DNA from: Bacteroidales bacterium UBA3696
GTDB taxonomy: Bacteria; Bacteroidota; Bacteroidia; Bacteroidales; Paludibacteraceae
DNA length: 22,604 nucleotides
Reading direction: 5' to 3'
Assembly: GCA_002372135.1 (NCBI GenBank)
Contig: DFIN01000039.1
Span: 3,181 to 25,784, forward strand
Shown here: positions 14,260 through 21,782 of the stretch, one piece after another
How the letters are laid out: the number at the start of each line of letters is the position of its first letter
How positions within the stretch are numbered: the stretch's first letter is position 1
Program-made: the position numbers and the translations under genes
Notes under the pieces: model-generated
The model's input: only the letters and a program-made list of their open reading frames with translations
Told to the model about the DNA's origin: nothing
Database searches by the model: none

Positions 14260-15546
14260 ATGGCAGCAGAAAGAGCGTACAAAAAACGCATTGCAGACAT
14301 CATCTTAGAGCGTCGTTTACAAGGCAAAGGTGCTATCCTGATAGAAGGTCCCAAATGGTGCGGAAAGACAACAACGGCAAAACAGTTTGCCCATAGTGTG
14401 CTGGACTTAGGAAACAGCGCTATTCTCGCCAATGCAAGAACAGCCTTGCAAGTCAATCCGGAAATACTACTGAGCGGTGATACGCCACGGTTGATTGACG
14501 AATGGCAGTTGATGCCGCCGATATGGGATATGATCCGCTCGGAGGTGGACAGACGAGGTGAGGAAGGGCAGTTTCTGCTTACCGGCAGCAGCGTACCTCT
14601 TGATCCGAACAGCACCCACCATAGCGGAACGGGCAGGATAGGTCGTATCCGAATGCGTACCATGGGCCTATGGGAATCCGGTGAGAGCAATGGTGCTGTA
14701 AGCATGGATGAATTGTTTGCCGGAAAGGAAATACCACCACAAAACAGCACTCTGACCATCGAGGACATAGCTTATCTTATCTGCCGTGGAGGATGGCCGC
14801 GTGCCACTTTCCTAAGCAGGAGTACAGCATTAGACGAAGCCATTGACTATTACGAAGCCATCTACAAGGTGGATATTCATCGTGTGGACAAAGTGAACCG
14901 TAACAGTGAGCGAACCCGCTTGCTGCTACGTTCCTACGCTCGTCACCAAGGAGCTGCAGTCAGTTTCCAGAAACTAAGCAACGACATCAAAAATAACGAC
15001 AACCAAGACATTAGTTATGAGACCATTGCTGATTATGTGAACGCCCTAAAGAGTCTGTTCGTGATTGAAGACATGCCTGCGTGGAACCCTAATCTCAGGA
15101 GCAAAACGGCCATACAATCGTCCGATACACGCTATTTCATCGATCCGAGCATTGCAACGGGTGCATTGCGTATCAGTCCGAACGACCTGACAAACGATTT
15201 GCAAACCCTCGGACTCCTGTTTGAAACGATGGCAGTGCGGGATTTGCGTGTGTATGCCGATGCCCTACAGGGAGAGGTGTATCATTTCCGTCAGGCAGAC
15301 GGCTTGGAATGCGATGCCGTATTGCATCGCCGCAACGGCAGTTATGCACTGATAGAAATCAAATTGGGCGGCAATGAGGCTATCGACCAAGCAGCCAAGA
15401 CCCTGCAAAAATTAGCAGACCGGATAGACGACACCAGAATGCCCCGCCCGGCGTTTATGATGGTGCTGACCGCTGTTGGCGAATACAGTTACCGCCGCCC
15501 GCAAGACGGCATTTGGGTCGTACCGATTGGCACTCTCCGTCCGTAA
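14260..15546 (+). CDS. AAA+ ATPase with C-terminal DUF4143 domain and nuclease-like motif
   Basis: The product has 428 residues from ATG 14260. Walker A is GPKWCGKT (30-37), a variant with Pro-Lys-Trp-Cys; Walker B is PRLIDEWQ (Asp80-Glu81). FLLTGSSVP follows as a sensor-like segment. The DUF4143 part has YFIDPSIATGAL and ends with LECD...IEIKLG (Asp352, Glu366, Lys368), a complete PD-(D/E)XK-like signature. It is only distantly like the ATPase at 10376, which has different P-loop wording and a degenerate nuclease motif. It stands alone on the plus strand with its own repeats, promoter and terminator, between leader copies C and D, so it looks like a self-contained cassette. Confidence 0.9.
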   Translation: MAAERAYKKRIADIILERRLQGKGAILIEGPKWCGKTTTAKQFAHSVLDLGNSAILANARTALQVNPEILLSGDTPRLIDEWQLMPPIWDMIRSEVDRRGEEGQFLLTGSSVPLDPNSTHHSGTGRIGRIRMRTMGLWESGESNGAVSMDELFAGKEIPPQNSTLTIEDIAYLICRGGWPRATFLSRSTALDEAIDYYEAIYKVDIHRVDKVNRNSERTRLLLRSYARHQGAAVSFQKLSNDIKNNDNQDISYETIADYVNALKSLFVIEDMPAWNPNLRSKTAIQSSDTRYFIDPSIATGALRISPNDLTNDLQTLGLLFETMAVRDLRVYADALQGEVYHFRQADGLECDAVLHRRNGSYALIEIKLGGNEAIDQAAKTLQKLADRIDDTRMPRPAFMMVLTAVGEYSYRRPQDGIWVVPIGTLRP

Positions 15547-15576
15547 TTTCGGTAATCCAATATGTCAAAGACCGTT

Positions 15577-15603
15577 GCGGGTGCGTAGCGCCCGCATTTT
15601 TTT
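15577..15603 (+). terminator. Rho-independent terminator of the ATPase gene
   Basis: GCGGGTGC (15577-15584) pairs with GCGCCCGC (15588-15595), with one G-T pair and a three-base loop, followed by ATTTTTTT. It begins 30 bp after the stop codon. Confidence 0.85.
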
Positions 15604-15622
15604 GTTGACGCATTTGTTGACG

Positions 15623-15653
15623 GTTATATCCCATCGGCTCATCGGTTTTTAAT
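15623..15653 (-). promoter_or_regulatory. Conserved leader motif, copy D (no evident gene behind it)
   Basis: Minus strand 15653-15623 carries TTAAAAACCGATGAG and CCGATGGGATATAAC. The ATG at 15634 opens MGYNRQQMRQQKNAG, which runs into the ATPase terminator and antisense to the ATPase, so no signal-peptide gene follows. It is a stranded leader, probably cut from its gene by a rearrangement that placed the ATPase here. Confidence 0.6.
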
Positions 15654-15727
15654 AAATTGTTGTTAGTTGTTTTTTATATTTTTTGCATAGTACACAAAGA
15701 AAAAGCGTGCGCTTTCGTTCGCTTCAT

Positions 15728-15949
15728 TTGATTCACTGAGGTCTTCGACTACCTTTATACTTCAAATTACGCACGGAAAACTCACGCTGTACAGCAAGCC
15801 TTGTCGCTGCTGATTACGCGAGCGTATATAAAAACCGTAACTTGAAGTATAATCCCAACCTTTCGGTTGGCTGATTCATTGAAAGTGTCGAAGTTTCAGC
15901 GAATCAAGTTTGGCTTATAACGCTATGTGTTGGTGCAACGCTTTGCACC
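15728..15949 (+). other. Large structured element (ncRNA or MITE-like), with terminator-like hairpin
   Basis: Arms pair over 180 bases: TTGATTC (15728) with GAATCAA (15901); CTGA (15736) with TCAG (15896); CTTCGAC (15743) with GTCGAAG (15887); TTATACTTCAA (15755) with TTGAAGTATAA (15842); TTACG (15767) with CGTAA (15836). Inside are ACGCT/AGCGT and CAGCA/TGCTG pairs, and CCAACC-TTTC-GGTTGG (15855-15870). GGTGCAA-CGCT-TTGCACC (15932-15949), then a T-rich run, closes it like a terminator. No long reading frame crosses it. The rest of 15654-16205 shows nothing I can name. Confidence 0.55.
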
Positions 15950-16205
15950 TATTTCTTTTATATTGTTCGTTTTTATCTTATGTTACCGCTTTTTCAGACT
16001 GCCGGTATCAGTCCTCCTTTTTACATCGTGAGGGATGATAGTTTGGTATTATTGCCCGCAAAGGTACGACGGATTGAGATAATATGCAAATCAATAGTGC
16101 TTTTTGTGGTGATTTCATTGTTTATCGCAGGGCGGAAGATTGGCACAAGGGGCGGTCGAAATGGCATTTCGACTTTTATAAGAACGGCTGCGGTTGGCAG
16201 AGAGA

Positions 16206-16262
16206 TGTCGGATAATATCCGACACAATAGACAAAACGAGGATAGGTTAGACAAACGATGTC
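16206..16262. repeat. Dispersed 48-bp repeat with adjoining hairpin, copy 2
   Basis: 16215-16262 matches 10090-10137 at 43 of 48 bases. Here the hairpin TGTCGGAT-AAT-ATCCGACA (16206-16224) lies on the other side of the core. The stop codon of the 165-aa gene falls at the edge of the repeat, so it may act as the transcript end of that gene. Confidence 0.7.
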
Positions 16263-16759
16263 TATCCGTTTTGCGCTTTGAGGGTTTGGATGGTGAGGGC
16301 GCGGATGAAAGTACTAAGAGTATGGTACTGCTTGCGTTTGCGGGTAACAGAGTCGATAGGTGCCTGCGGATCAGGACGGCGAATCTGGTGTCTGAAACGG
16401 GTTTTGTAGTCGGTCAACTGTTCGGCTTGTGCGGCGACGGCAGGGTCTTGGAGAATGGCTTGCAGTGCGGCATCGGGGTCTTCTGATGCTTGTGCAGCAC
16501 GGAGTCGCTTGTCAAGTCGGATAAGCTGCGTGGTGATGCGGTTGGCTTCGCGGAAGATGTTGATATTGCGGAGTTCTTCACCTTGCGGCGGATTCTTCTT
16601 GTAGTCGCGGGGATGGCGGACGGCATACGCCTCCTGCGGACCCTGGAAGATGACTTTGCCGTTGTCGTCCTTGTAGTTCTTGCGGCGATGTATAATGCCT
16701 TGCTTGGTGAGTGTGCCGCGTATTTCGGCAAAAGGGACTTGGAGATTGATGATTGCCAT
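16262..16759 (-). CDS. Conserved-looking hypothetical protein, 165 aa
   Basis: The frame encodes a soluble, basic protein with no signal peptide or membrane span. It starts MAIINLQVPFAEIRGTLTKQ and has a basic patch, IHRRKNYKDDNGK, then AVRHPRDYKKNPPQGEE. It continues with an Ala/Gln-rich, probably helical middle (about 75-125) and ends with a basic, helical tail (TRKRKQYHTLSTFIRALTIQ). The architecture would suit nucleic-acid binding, which is inference only. I recall similar hypothetical proteins in Bacteroidales but cannot name a family. It has its own promoter about 95 bp upstream and ends inside the dispersed repeat, which carries a hairpin. Confidence 0.75.
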   Translation of the reverse strand: MAIINLQVPFAEIRGTLTKQGIIHRRKNYKDDNGKVIFQGPQEAYAVRHPRDYKKNPPQGEELRNINIFREANRITTQLIRLDKRLRAAQASEDPDAALQAILQDPAVAAQAEQLTDYKTRFRHQIRRPDPQAPIDSVTRKRKQYHTLSTFIRALTIQTLKAQNG

Positions 16760-16854
16760 AATAGAGACGGTTACGTTAGAGACTTCTATATAACAAATCT
16801 ATTATTATCAGTTTTGGTTGCGGGCGGGGACGACCGCTTTCCAAAAGGAGGCTG

Positions 16855-16862
16855 CAAATATA
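16855..16862 (-). promoter_or_regulatory. Promoter -7 element of the 165-aa gene
   Basis: TATATTTG on the minus strand matches TAnnTTTG; the -33 region is only T-rich (TTTT at a 20-base spacing). It implies a leader of roughly 90 nt before ATG 16759. Confidence 0.45.
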
Positions 16863-16933
16863 TGGATTTATGCGCTAATGCTAAAAGACACAAGTTTATT
16901 CTCTGATTAGATTAAGCATTCTACAAATATACT

Positions 16934-18523
16934 TTATTGTTGAATCGGATAAATTTTGAACTTTCCCCATTTTTCGTCACGTTGGTATGAATATACGCTT
17001 TGTAATGGTACATAAATTTTACAGGACTTCTCAGCATTTAGATTTTCCCCATCTATATATGGAGGCTCTTCCGCATAGCAAACAATACGACTAGGGTCAC
17101 CTCCCAAGAAAGCGTATGAATTGAGATATTTAATATCTTTACCAAGTGTTAGAGTCGAATTTTCTGCACAGAAATCAAATGCGTCATATTTTATGGTATC
17201 TGTATGTAAACAAATGAATTCCTCAATCCCCCAACTCCGTTTGCATGTTTCAGACCCGATTACTTTAACTTCATTAAAATCTATTGTATGCAGGTTGTCG
17301 CAATCCTTAAAGGCGCAACTATCTATCGACTCAACAGTAGAAGGTATTACAAACTTCTTACGTTGACTCTTTGGAGGATAAATTATCAAGCGAGTTTTGC
17401 TCTTATTGTAAAGAACTCCATCCTGCGAACAAAAATATTTATTTGCAGGTTCAACATCAAAAGAGGCAAACGAGAGGTCTCCATTGAATACTTTCTCTTC
17501 AATACACTCTACGGATGCAGGTATATGAAATTGTTTCAAATCATAGTAACATCCGTATGTAAATACTGATCCTTGGGATAGTTTCTTTAGAGTGTTAGGA
17601 AGATTGACTTTTTTGACATCGGTCCAATCGTAGCCTATAAAAATACCATCTTTCTCAATGATTTCCACTCCATCTGGAATCTTCAAAACATTATTCACAA
17701 CAGCTGCTTTTGTTGCCAAAATCAACCTTTTTTTATCTTTAGAAAGCAAGCATCCGTCCTTAACAATGAAATCCTTGTTGTAGGGAGAAATGTCAATTTT
17801 ATATACAGTACACGCGCCAAAAGCCTGTTCTCCGATGTGTTTAATATTTTCAGTGATATAAAGAGAATTCATTGAGTGATGATGAAAAGCTCTTTTCCCA
17901 ATATATTCAAGGCTCGTTGGAAAAATCACGTCACTGTACCCTCCTTGGTCAAACGCACCTTCTTCTATTTTAGTTAAGCCTTCTGGGAAACACAAAGCAC
18001 CGCCCTTCCATAATTCACATCCCGCAAAGGCATACTTTCCAATTTCTTTTAATTTTTTGGGAAAAGATATTTTTTCTAATTCAGTATCATAAAAAGCACT
18101 ATCCCCAATGTACACAAGTGAGTTGGGTAAAGTAATCTGTTTTAATTTCTTGCAATTTTTAAAAGAACATGCACTTATTGAGTCTAAAGAGTTTGGCAAA
18201 TAAATCTCGTCTAATTCTATACAGTTTGCAAATGCATATCTACCGATGCTCTTTATTCCCTCCTCAATTTTAACTTCTCTCAACTTTTCTTTTCCTGCGA
18301 ATGCAGAATCTGTAATACCAACGACTTCATAACCATTGACATTATGGTAGACAATAATATCATAATATGATCCAAAATCCGTACCTACTGCATAAGCTTT
18401 CCCTCCAGAAACCTCATAATTAACTCCTTGATACAATAAGATTCTCCCTTCATCCGAACACGAACAAAAGAGTCCACAAAGCACATATATTATAGATAGT
18501 GCTAATCGATTATTGTTTTTCAT
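16934..18523 (-). CDS. BspA-like leucine-rich-repeat lipoprotein
   Basis: The 529-residue product has a hydrophobic leader (NRLALSIIYVLCGLFCSCSD) with a cysteine-rich lipobox-like end. LRR_5 repeats follow from about residue 65 (AFAGKEKLREVKIEEGIKSI, then YAFANCIELDEIYLPNSLDS), much more diverged than in the LRR gene at 12299. Inserted blocks CLLSKDKKRLILA and VLYNKSKTRLIIYPP are typical of BspA-like proteins. It lacks the YNLQGMEVK ending and leader motif of the 12299 gene, so it belongs to another lineage. It lies 73 bp after the membrane-protein gene of the rlo locus. Co-transcription is possible but unproven. Confidence 0.88.
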   Translation of the reverse strand: MKNNNRLALSIIYVLCGLFCSCSDEGRILLYQGVNYEVSGGKAYAVGTDFGSYYDIIVYHNVNGYEVVGITDSAFAGKEKLREVKIEEGIKSIGRYAFANCIELDEIYLPNSLDSISACSFKNCKKLKQITLPNSLVYIGDSAFYDTELEKISFPKKLKEIGKYAFAGCELWKGGALCFPEGLTKIEEGAFDQGGYSDVIFPTSLEYIGKRAFHHHSMNSLYITENIKHIGEQAFGACTVYKIDISPYNKDFIVKDGCLLSKDKKRLILATKAAVVNNVLKIPDGVEIIEKDGIFIGYDWTDVKKVNLPNTLKKLSQGSVFTYGCYYDLKQFHIPASVECIEEKVFNGDLSFASFDVEPANKYFCSQDGVLYNKSKTRLIIYPPKSQRKKFVIPSTVESIDSCAFKDCDNLHTIDFNEVKVIGSETCKRSWGIEEFICLHTDTIKYDAFDFCAENSTLTLGKDIKYLNSYAFLGGDPSRIVCYAEEPPYIDGENLNAEKSCKIYVPLQSVYSYQRDEKWGKFKIYPIQQ

Positions 18524-18596
18524 ACTCTAAAAATTTGCATTTTAATGGATTTCACAGTTTGTATTAATATTTTTTATAATATTGATATAGTTTATA

Positions 18597-19277
18597 TTAT
18601 TTACTTTCAAAACTCTTTAAACATTTGTAATACTCTTCTTGGGTCATGACATCATTTCTAAAAGAGTCACTCGCTTCAACCGAATTAAATGTGTTAAATT
18701 CTATTATTGAAGACAAATCCGTGTGATTACCTACGCGTTTATACTTATGGAAAGCCTTCTCTATACCGCGATTAGTATTAAATAATGATAATATATATAC
18801 ACTATCTTGTAACCAATTATGATATGCAATACAAGAAGGATTATCCAAATATCTATATAGTTTATTACACCTGTCCTTGTATTCGTATTGATCCTCCTCG
18901 CCAAAAGCGACCATTTTGACCCTATCCATATATAGGAACACGTTATATAGGAAAGTATTGACGAGTTTTCTTTTTGTTTGCGTTCCATATGTAAATCTTC
19001 TTATGCTATCATAAATATACATGATGGATTTATCAATATTGTCAGCTTGTTCTACTGCGGTTCGATAATCTCCAAAAGATAGTGCCTGCTCTAGTTGCCA
19101 TGAGCAACTCTTAATATATTCAATTTTAATTTGAATACTACTTTTCGTTCCCCAAGAAAAGTATAATTGCTGAATTAAGGCATATATAGCAGAAGCCGCG
19201 ACTCCTATAACAAAACCTATAATATATGTCATTATCTCTTGATTTTGAATTATACAAATATCTATACTTTCTACCAT
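18597..19277 (-). CDS. Unknown protein with one N-terminal membrane span, next to rloB
   Basis: From ATG 19277 the product has 226 residues; an in-frame TTG at 19283 and ATG 19232 are alternatives. TYIIGFVIGVAASAIYALIQ forms one membrane span near the N-terminus, and the remaining about 185 residues are soluble and rich in Tyr, Asp and Lys, mostly helical in appearance. No catalytic motif is recognised. It begins two bases after the rloB stop (TGA-CG-ATG), the arrangement of a coupled operon. With an ATPase-TOPRIM pair upstream, a membrane effector or accessory role is plausible but only inferred. The gene is more AT-rich than rloA/rloB. Confidence 0.75.
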   Translation of the reverse strand: MVESIDICIIQNQEIMTYIIGFVIGVAASAIYALIQQLYFSWGTKSSIQIKIEYIKSCSWQLEQALSFGDYRTAVEQADNIDKSIMYIYDSIRRFTYGTQTKRKLVNTFLYNVFLYMDRVKMVAFGEEDQYEYKDRCNKLYRYLDNPSCIAYHNWLQDSVYILSLFNTNRGIEKAFHKYKRVGNHTDLSSIIEFNTFNSVEASDSFRNDVMTQEEYYKCLKSFESK

Positions 19278-19279
19278 CG

Positions 19280-19972
19280 TCAAAAAATATTAATTTTCTC
19301 CAACACTTCTTCCGGATTCAGTAACTCCTTGACCAAATGATGTACTTTCGTGCAGGGTTTATGGGCGGCAAAGTTTGTGTCGTCATACAATGTTTCCAAA
19401 CGCTCGGCATGGCGGATAGCTAAATCCAAGTTGCCGTAGTTACATAGTATAGCATAAGTTCCTTTATCATTCTTTTGGTATGAATATTCGGGCACGTGTT
19501 TTCTTATCTCACGTTCCAAAGCATCAATGTACTGCGAACGACTAATAGGAGTATCCAAATATTGGAAATGCAAATAGTACCACAACTCAAATGCCTCATT
19601 AGACCAAGCAGAACAAATATCATTCTTTTGAGCCAAAGCAATCGCTTCGTTGAAATCATTGAAATCGTCTTTATCGAAAACTACCCAAACGCGGTCATAC
19701 TCTATCATTGACTTGTCGCGTTCTTCGATTGCTGTACGGACTAAACGACAAGTACTTTGTCCTTCTCCAAGCACCTCAACCGAAAGCACTTTGGAGTTAC
19801 GCCCTCCGGCTAAAGCATTGAAATAATTGGGTTCTGTACGCTCACCTTCGCAGACAATAAGATAATTGAGGTGTACCTTGCGTGTAGCCACCTTGCGTTT
19901 CTTATCGTGTTTCTCCTTCCGTGTGCGCTCCCGTAGTTCCCGAAGCGCACGACTTGACATCGCTCTTGCCAT
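19280..19972 (-). CDS. rloB: RloB-like TOPRIM-family protein (AbiLii-type)
   Basis: The product has 230 residues from ATG 19972; the upstream TTG in the same frame is less likely. A very basic N-terminus (residues 8-32) precedes a TOPRIM-like fold. CEGERTEPNY (41-50) carries the catalytic Glu, and VWVVFDKDD (95-103) carries the metal-binding Asp-X-Asp pair. SNEAFELWYYLHF follows, a signature of the RloB/AbiLii group. Such proteins pair with RloA-type ATPases in abortive-infection and restriction-linked loci and are presumed nucleases. The gap to rloA is 5 bp and to the next gene 2 bp, so three genes probably form one unit. Confidence 0.88.
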   Translation of the reverse strand: MARAMSSRALRELRERTRKEKHDKKRKVATRKVHLNYLIVCEGERTEPNYFNALAGGRNSKVLSVEVLGEGQSTCRLVRTAIEERDKSMIEYDRVWVVFDKDDFNDFNEAIALAQKNDICSAWSNEAFELWYYLHFQYLDTPISRSQYIDALEREIRKHVPEYSYQKNDKGTYAILCNYGNLDLAIRHAERLETLYDDTNFAAHKPCTKVHHLVKELLNPEEVLEKINIF

Positions 19973-19977
19973 ACCGA

Positions 19978-21192
19978 TTACCAATTATAGTTCACGTAAG
20001 GAATGGCACCGTAGCGGCCTTTGATGTAATCTTTCTCAAAGCTGCGGTCATTACGCACTTTCACGCCATCCGCATCTTTGAACTCAACCAACGAATACAA
20101 ATCGGATGCTTCCTGTTTGTCTTTCTCCACAAACCACACTTCGTCACGACGCAGACACTTTGCACTTAACAAATTGGAATCATGTGTGGCGAAAACCAGT
20201 TGTCCATGACCTGTATTATACTTCGGGTTATTGAACAGTTGGATGATATATGCCGTTATGAGCGGATGAAGTTTGCAATCAAACTCATCAAAAGCAAGCA
20301 GTGAACCGTTTTGCAAGGTGAACAGAATCACAAACATCATATCAAAGAGTTTATTTGTTCCCTGTGATTCGTTGTTCAGCATAGTAAACCTGACTTTTCC
20401 TATAATATTACCTTCTGCATCATATTTATTGTGATATGTAAATGCCTTGACCGCTTTTGCCAGCATTTCATCATGAGGTATCTCAAAATACGAGAAGCCA
20501 ACATCCAAATTGCGGAACATTTCGCTCATTTGATTGAGATATTGCTGATTCATATTCCAGTGCAAGATTTTCGTAGCCTCATAAATCTCGTCATGATTCA
20601 CGGCTGACATAACCAACATAGGACTGATGGTCGATGTAATATCATGAGCAATCTGCCCATTGAACGAATCACAAACAGACAAGAACAAAGAGTTCGGTCT
20701 TGCGCGATTCTCGATTCCCTTACCTTCTGCAAACAGTTTCGTCGGTTCTATCGTGTTGTTTGCACGCAAGAACAAACAGACTTCCCTCTTCTGCGTCCTT
20801 TTATACAGCCACTCGGCTACTACTGCTTCTGCAGTAGCCTCAAAACCATACCGATAGTAATTCTTTGTTGTGTTTGAGATAATCTCTATTTCAAAGAAAG
20901 ACGGTCGAACCCCAGAAACACCATCCAACATAAATGGCTCAATTTGGAAACGGTCATTGGAATTCATCTTAATAAATGAATTTCTTACCATATCCACGAA
21001 GACCTTCATTGCTTTCAGCAAGTTACTTTTACCACCCGAATTTGCGCCATACAATGCCGCTAATGGCAAGATTTGTCTTCCCTCTTGATTAATAACACTG
21101 TCAGCAAACTCCTTGATATTTGCCGCTTCCATGCTCAATGTCCTTTTCTCTTTGAACGAGCGGAAATTGCCTACTGTAAAATTGACTAACAT
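19978..21192 (-). CDS. rloA: RloA-like AAA/ABC-type ATPase (AbiLi-type)
   Basis: This 404-residue SMC/ABC-like ATPase starts MLVNFTVGNFRSFKEKRTLS, the usual AAA_15/AAA_21 opening. Walker A is GANSGGKS (49-56), the signature-like segment is ESQGTNK (275-281), Walker B is LLAFDEFD (298-305) and the switch His is His337 in FATHD. Late lines (EVWFVEKDK, then SLVEFKD) are typical of the RloA/AbiLi and OLD-related branch. It is the first gene of the operon. In such systems the ATPase senses infection and licenses the partner nuclease. A palindromic element lies on the promoter. The alternative is a PARIS-type AriA, but the partner here looks like RloB. Confidence 0.88.
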   Translation of the reverse strand: MLVNFTVGNFRSFKEKRTLSMEAANIKEFADSVINQEGRQILPLAALYGANSGGKSNLLKAMKVFVDMVRNSFIKMNSNDRFQIEPFMLDGVSGVRPSFFEIEIISNTTKNYYRYGFEATAEAVVAEWLYKRTQKREVCLFLRANNTIEPTKLFAEGKGIENRARPNSLFLSVCDSFNGQIAHDITSTISPMLVMSAVNHDEIYEATKILHWNMNQQYLNQMSEMFRNLDVGFSYFEIPHDEMLAKAVKAFTYHNKYDAEGNIIGKVRFTMLNNESQGTNKLFDMMFVILFTLQNGSLLAFDEFDCKLHPLITAYIIQLFNNPKYNTGHGQLVFATHDSNLLSAKCLRRDEVWFVEKDKQEASDLYSLVEFKDADGVKVRNDRSFEKDYIKGRYGAIPYVNYNW

Positions 21193-21218
21193 ATTTTATA
21201 TATTGTTGAAATCGGCTG

Positions 21219-21250
21219 CAAAAATACGCGCGTATTTTTACACACACAAG
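21219..21250 (-). promoter_or_regulatory. rloA promoter with a perfect 20-bp palindrome
   Basis: CTTG (21250-21247), a 20-base spacer and TATTTTTG (21226-21219) form the promoter. AAAAATACGCGCGTATTTTT at 21220-21239 is a perfect palindrome that covers the -7 element and the spacer, a place where a dimeric repressor would block polymerase. No regulator gene is adjacent. Confidence 0.6.
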
Positions 21251-21332
21251 TTTTGTGAGATGTTTTCTCAAATATTTTTATTTTTCGATGATTTGTCTAT
21301 CAATTATTACATAACTGTGAGATTTTTTCTAA

Positions 21333-21509
21333 CTACAGAAGAACGAGTTTTATTATGTGAACCGATTTGACGACGAGCAAACCTTTCTGAAAGGTTTGGC
21401 GGAGTACATCAGGTATTACAACAACGACCGTATCAAACTGCGGCTGTCAATGAGTCCTGTCCAATACCGGCAACAATACACAGACAATATACAAACAACA
21501 TGTCAATGA
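21333..21509 (+). pseudogene. C-terminal remnant of an IS3-family transposase (OrfB)
   Basis: 58 codons read LQKNEFYYVNRFDDEQTFLK, then GLAEYIRYYNNDRIKLRLSM and SPVQYRQQYTD, ending at TGA 21507. YI.YYNN.RI and the final SP.QYR are the hallmark end of the IS3/IS150 rve-integrase transposase. A stop precedes the homologous stretch at 21330, and the rest of the transposase and the left end are missing. It separates the rlo locus from hutU and marks a past rearrangement. Confidence 0.8.
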
Positions 21510-21541
21510 ACATGCATACAACTAACAATATTTAATAACCT

Positions 21542-21561
21542 TGTCCAACTTTTGGGGGACA
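21542..21561. mobile_element. Probable right terminal end of the IS3 remnant
   Basis: TGTCCAACTTTTGGGGGACA follows the transposase stop by 32 bp and resembles the terminal inverted repeats of IS3-group elements in Bacteroidetes. No matching left end is visible between 21193 and 21332. The remaining 21562-21727 shows no gene. Confidence 0.5.
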
Positions 21562-21727
21562 CCTCACATATGTTCCTTCGGTGTGGGTATCTTAATAAGG
21601 CGGTAAGGACACGGAAATGACCCGGTAATCACCCGCTAATCACCAGCTTTATATAGCGGGGAGTATGCTGAAAAGTATCGTATGCTTGCGGGGAGGGTTG
21701 GGCATCTTGGTTGCGTAAAGAAGAGAA

Positions 21728-21747
21728 CGCCAAGCTGACGCTTGGCG
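21728..21747 (-). terminator. Hairpin after hutU
   Basis: CGCCAAGC pairs with GCTTGGCG around TGAC, an 8-bp stem. It lies about 35 bp after the hutU stop and is followed on the minus strand by a T-rich stretch (TTCTCTTCTTT). Probable terminator. Confidence 0.5.
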
Positions 21748-21782
21748 CACTTGACAAAGAGACGAGAACTTATCCCTACCGC

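Noticed and set aside
15728..15949. Integron attC site
   Set aside because: Inverted arms are present, but I could not find convincing RYYYAAC/GTTRRRY core sites, and there is no integrase or cassette array.
15980..16486. Plus-strand open frame of 168 codons
   Set aside because: Half of it is antisense to the 165-aa gene and the rest crosses the repeat and hairpin; composition is not protein-like.
21600..21665. Short repeats TAATCACC near the hutU terminator
   Set aside because: Only two 8-bp copies; likely chance in a GC-rich non-coding stretch.
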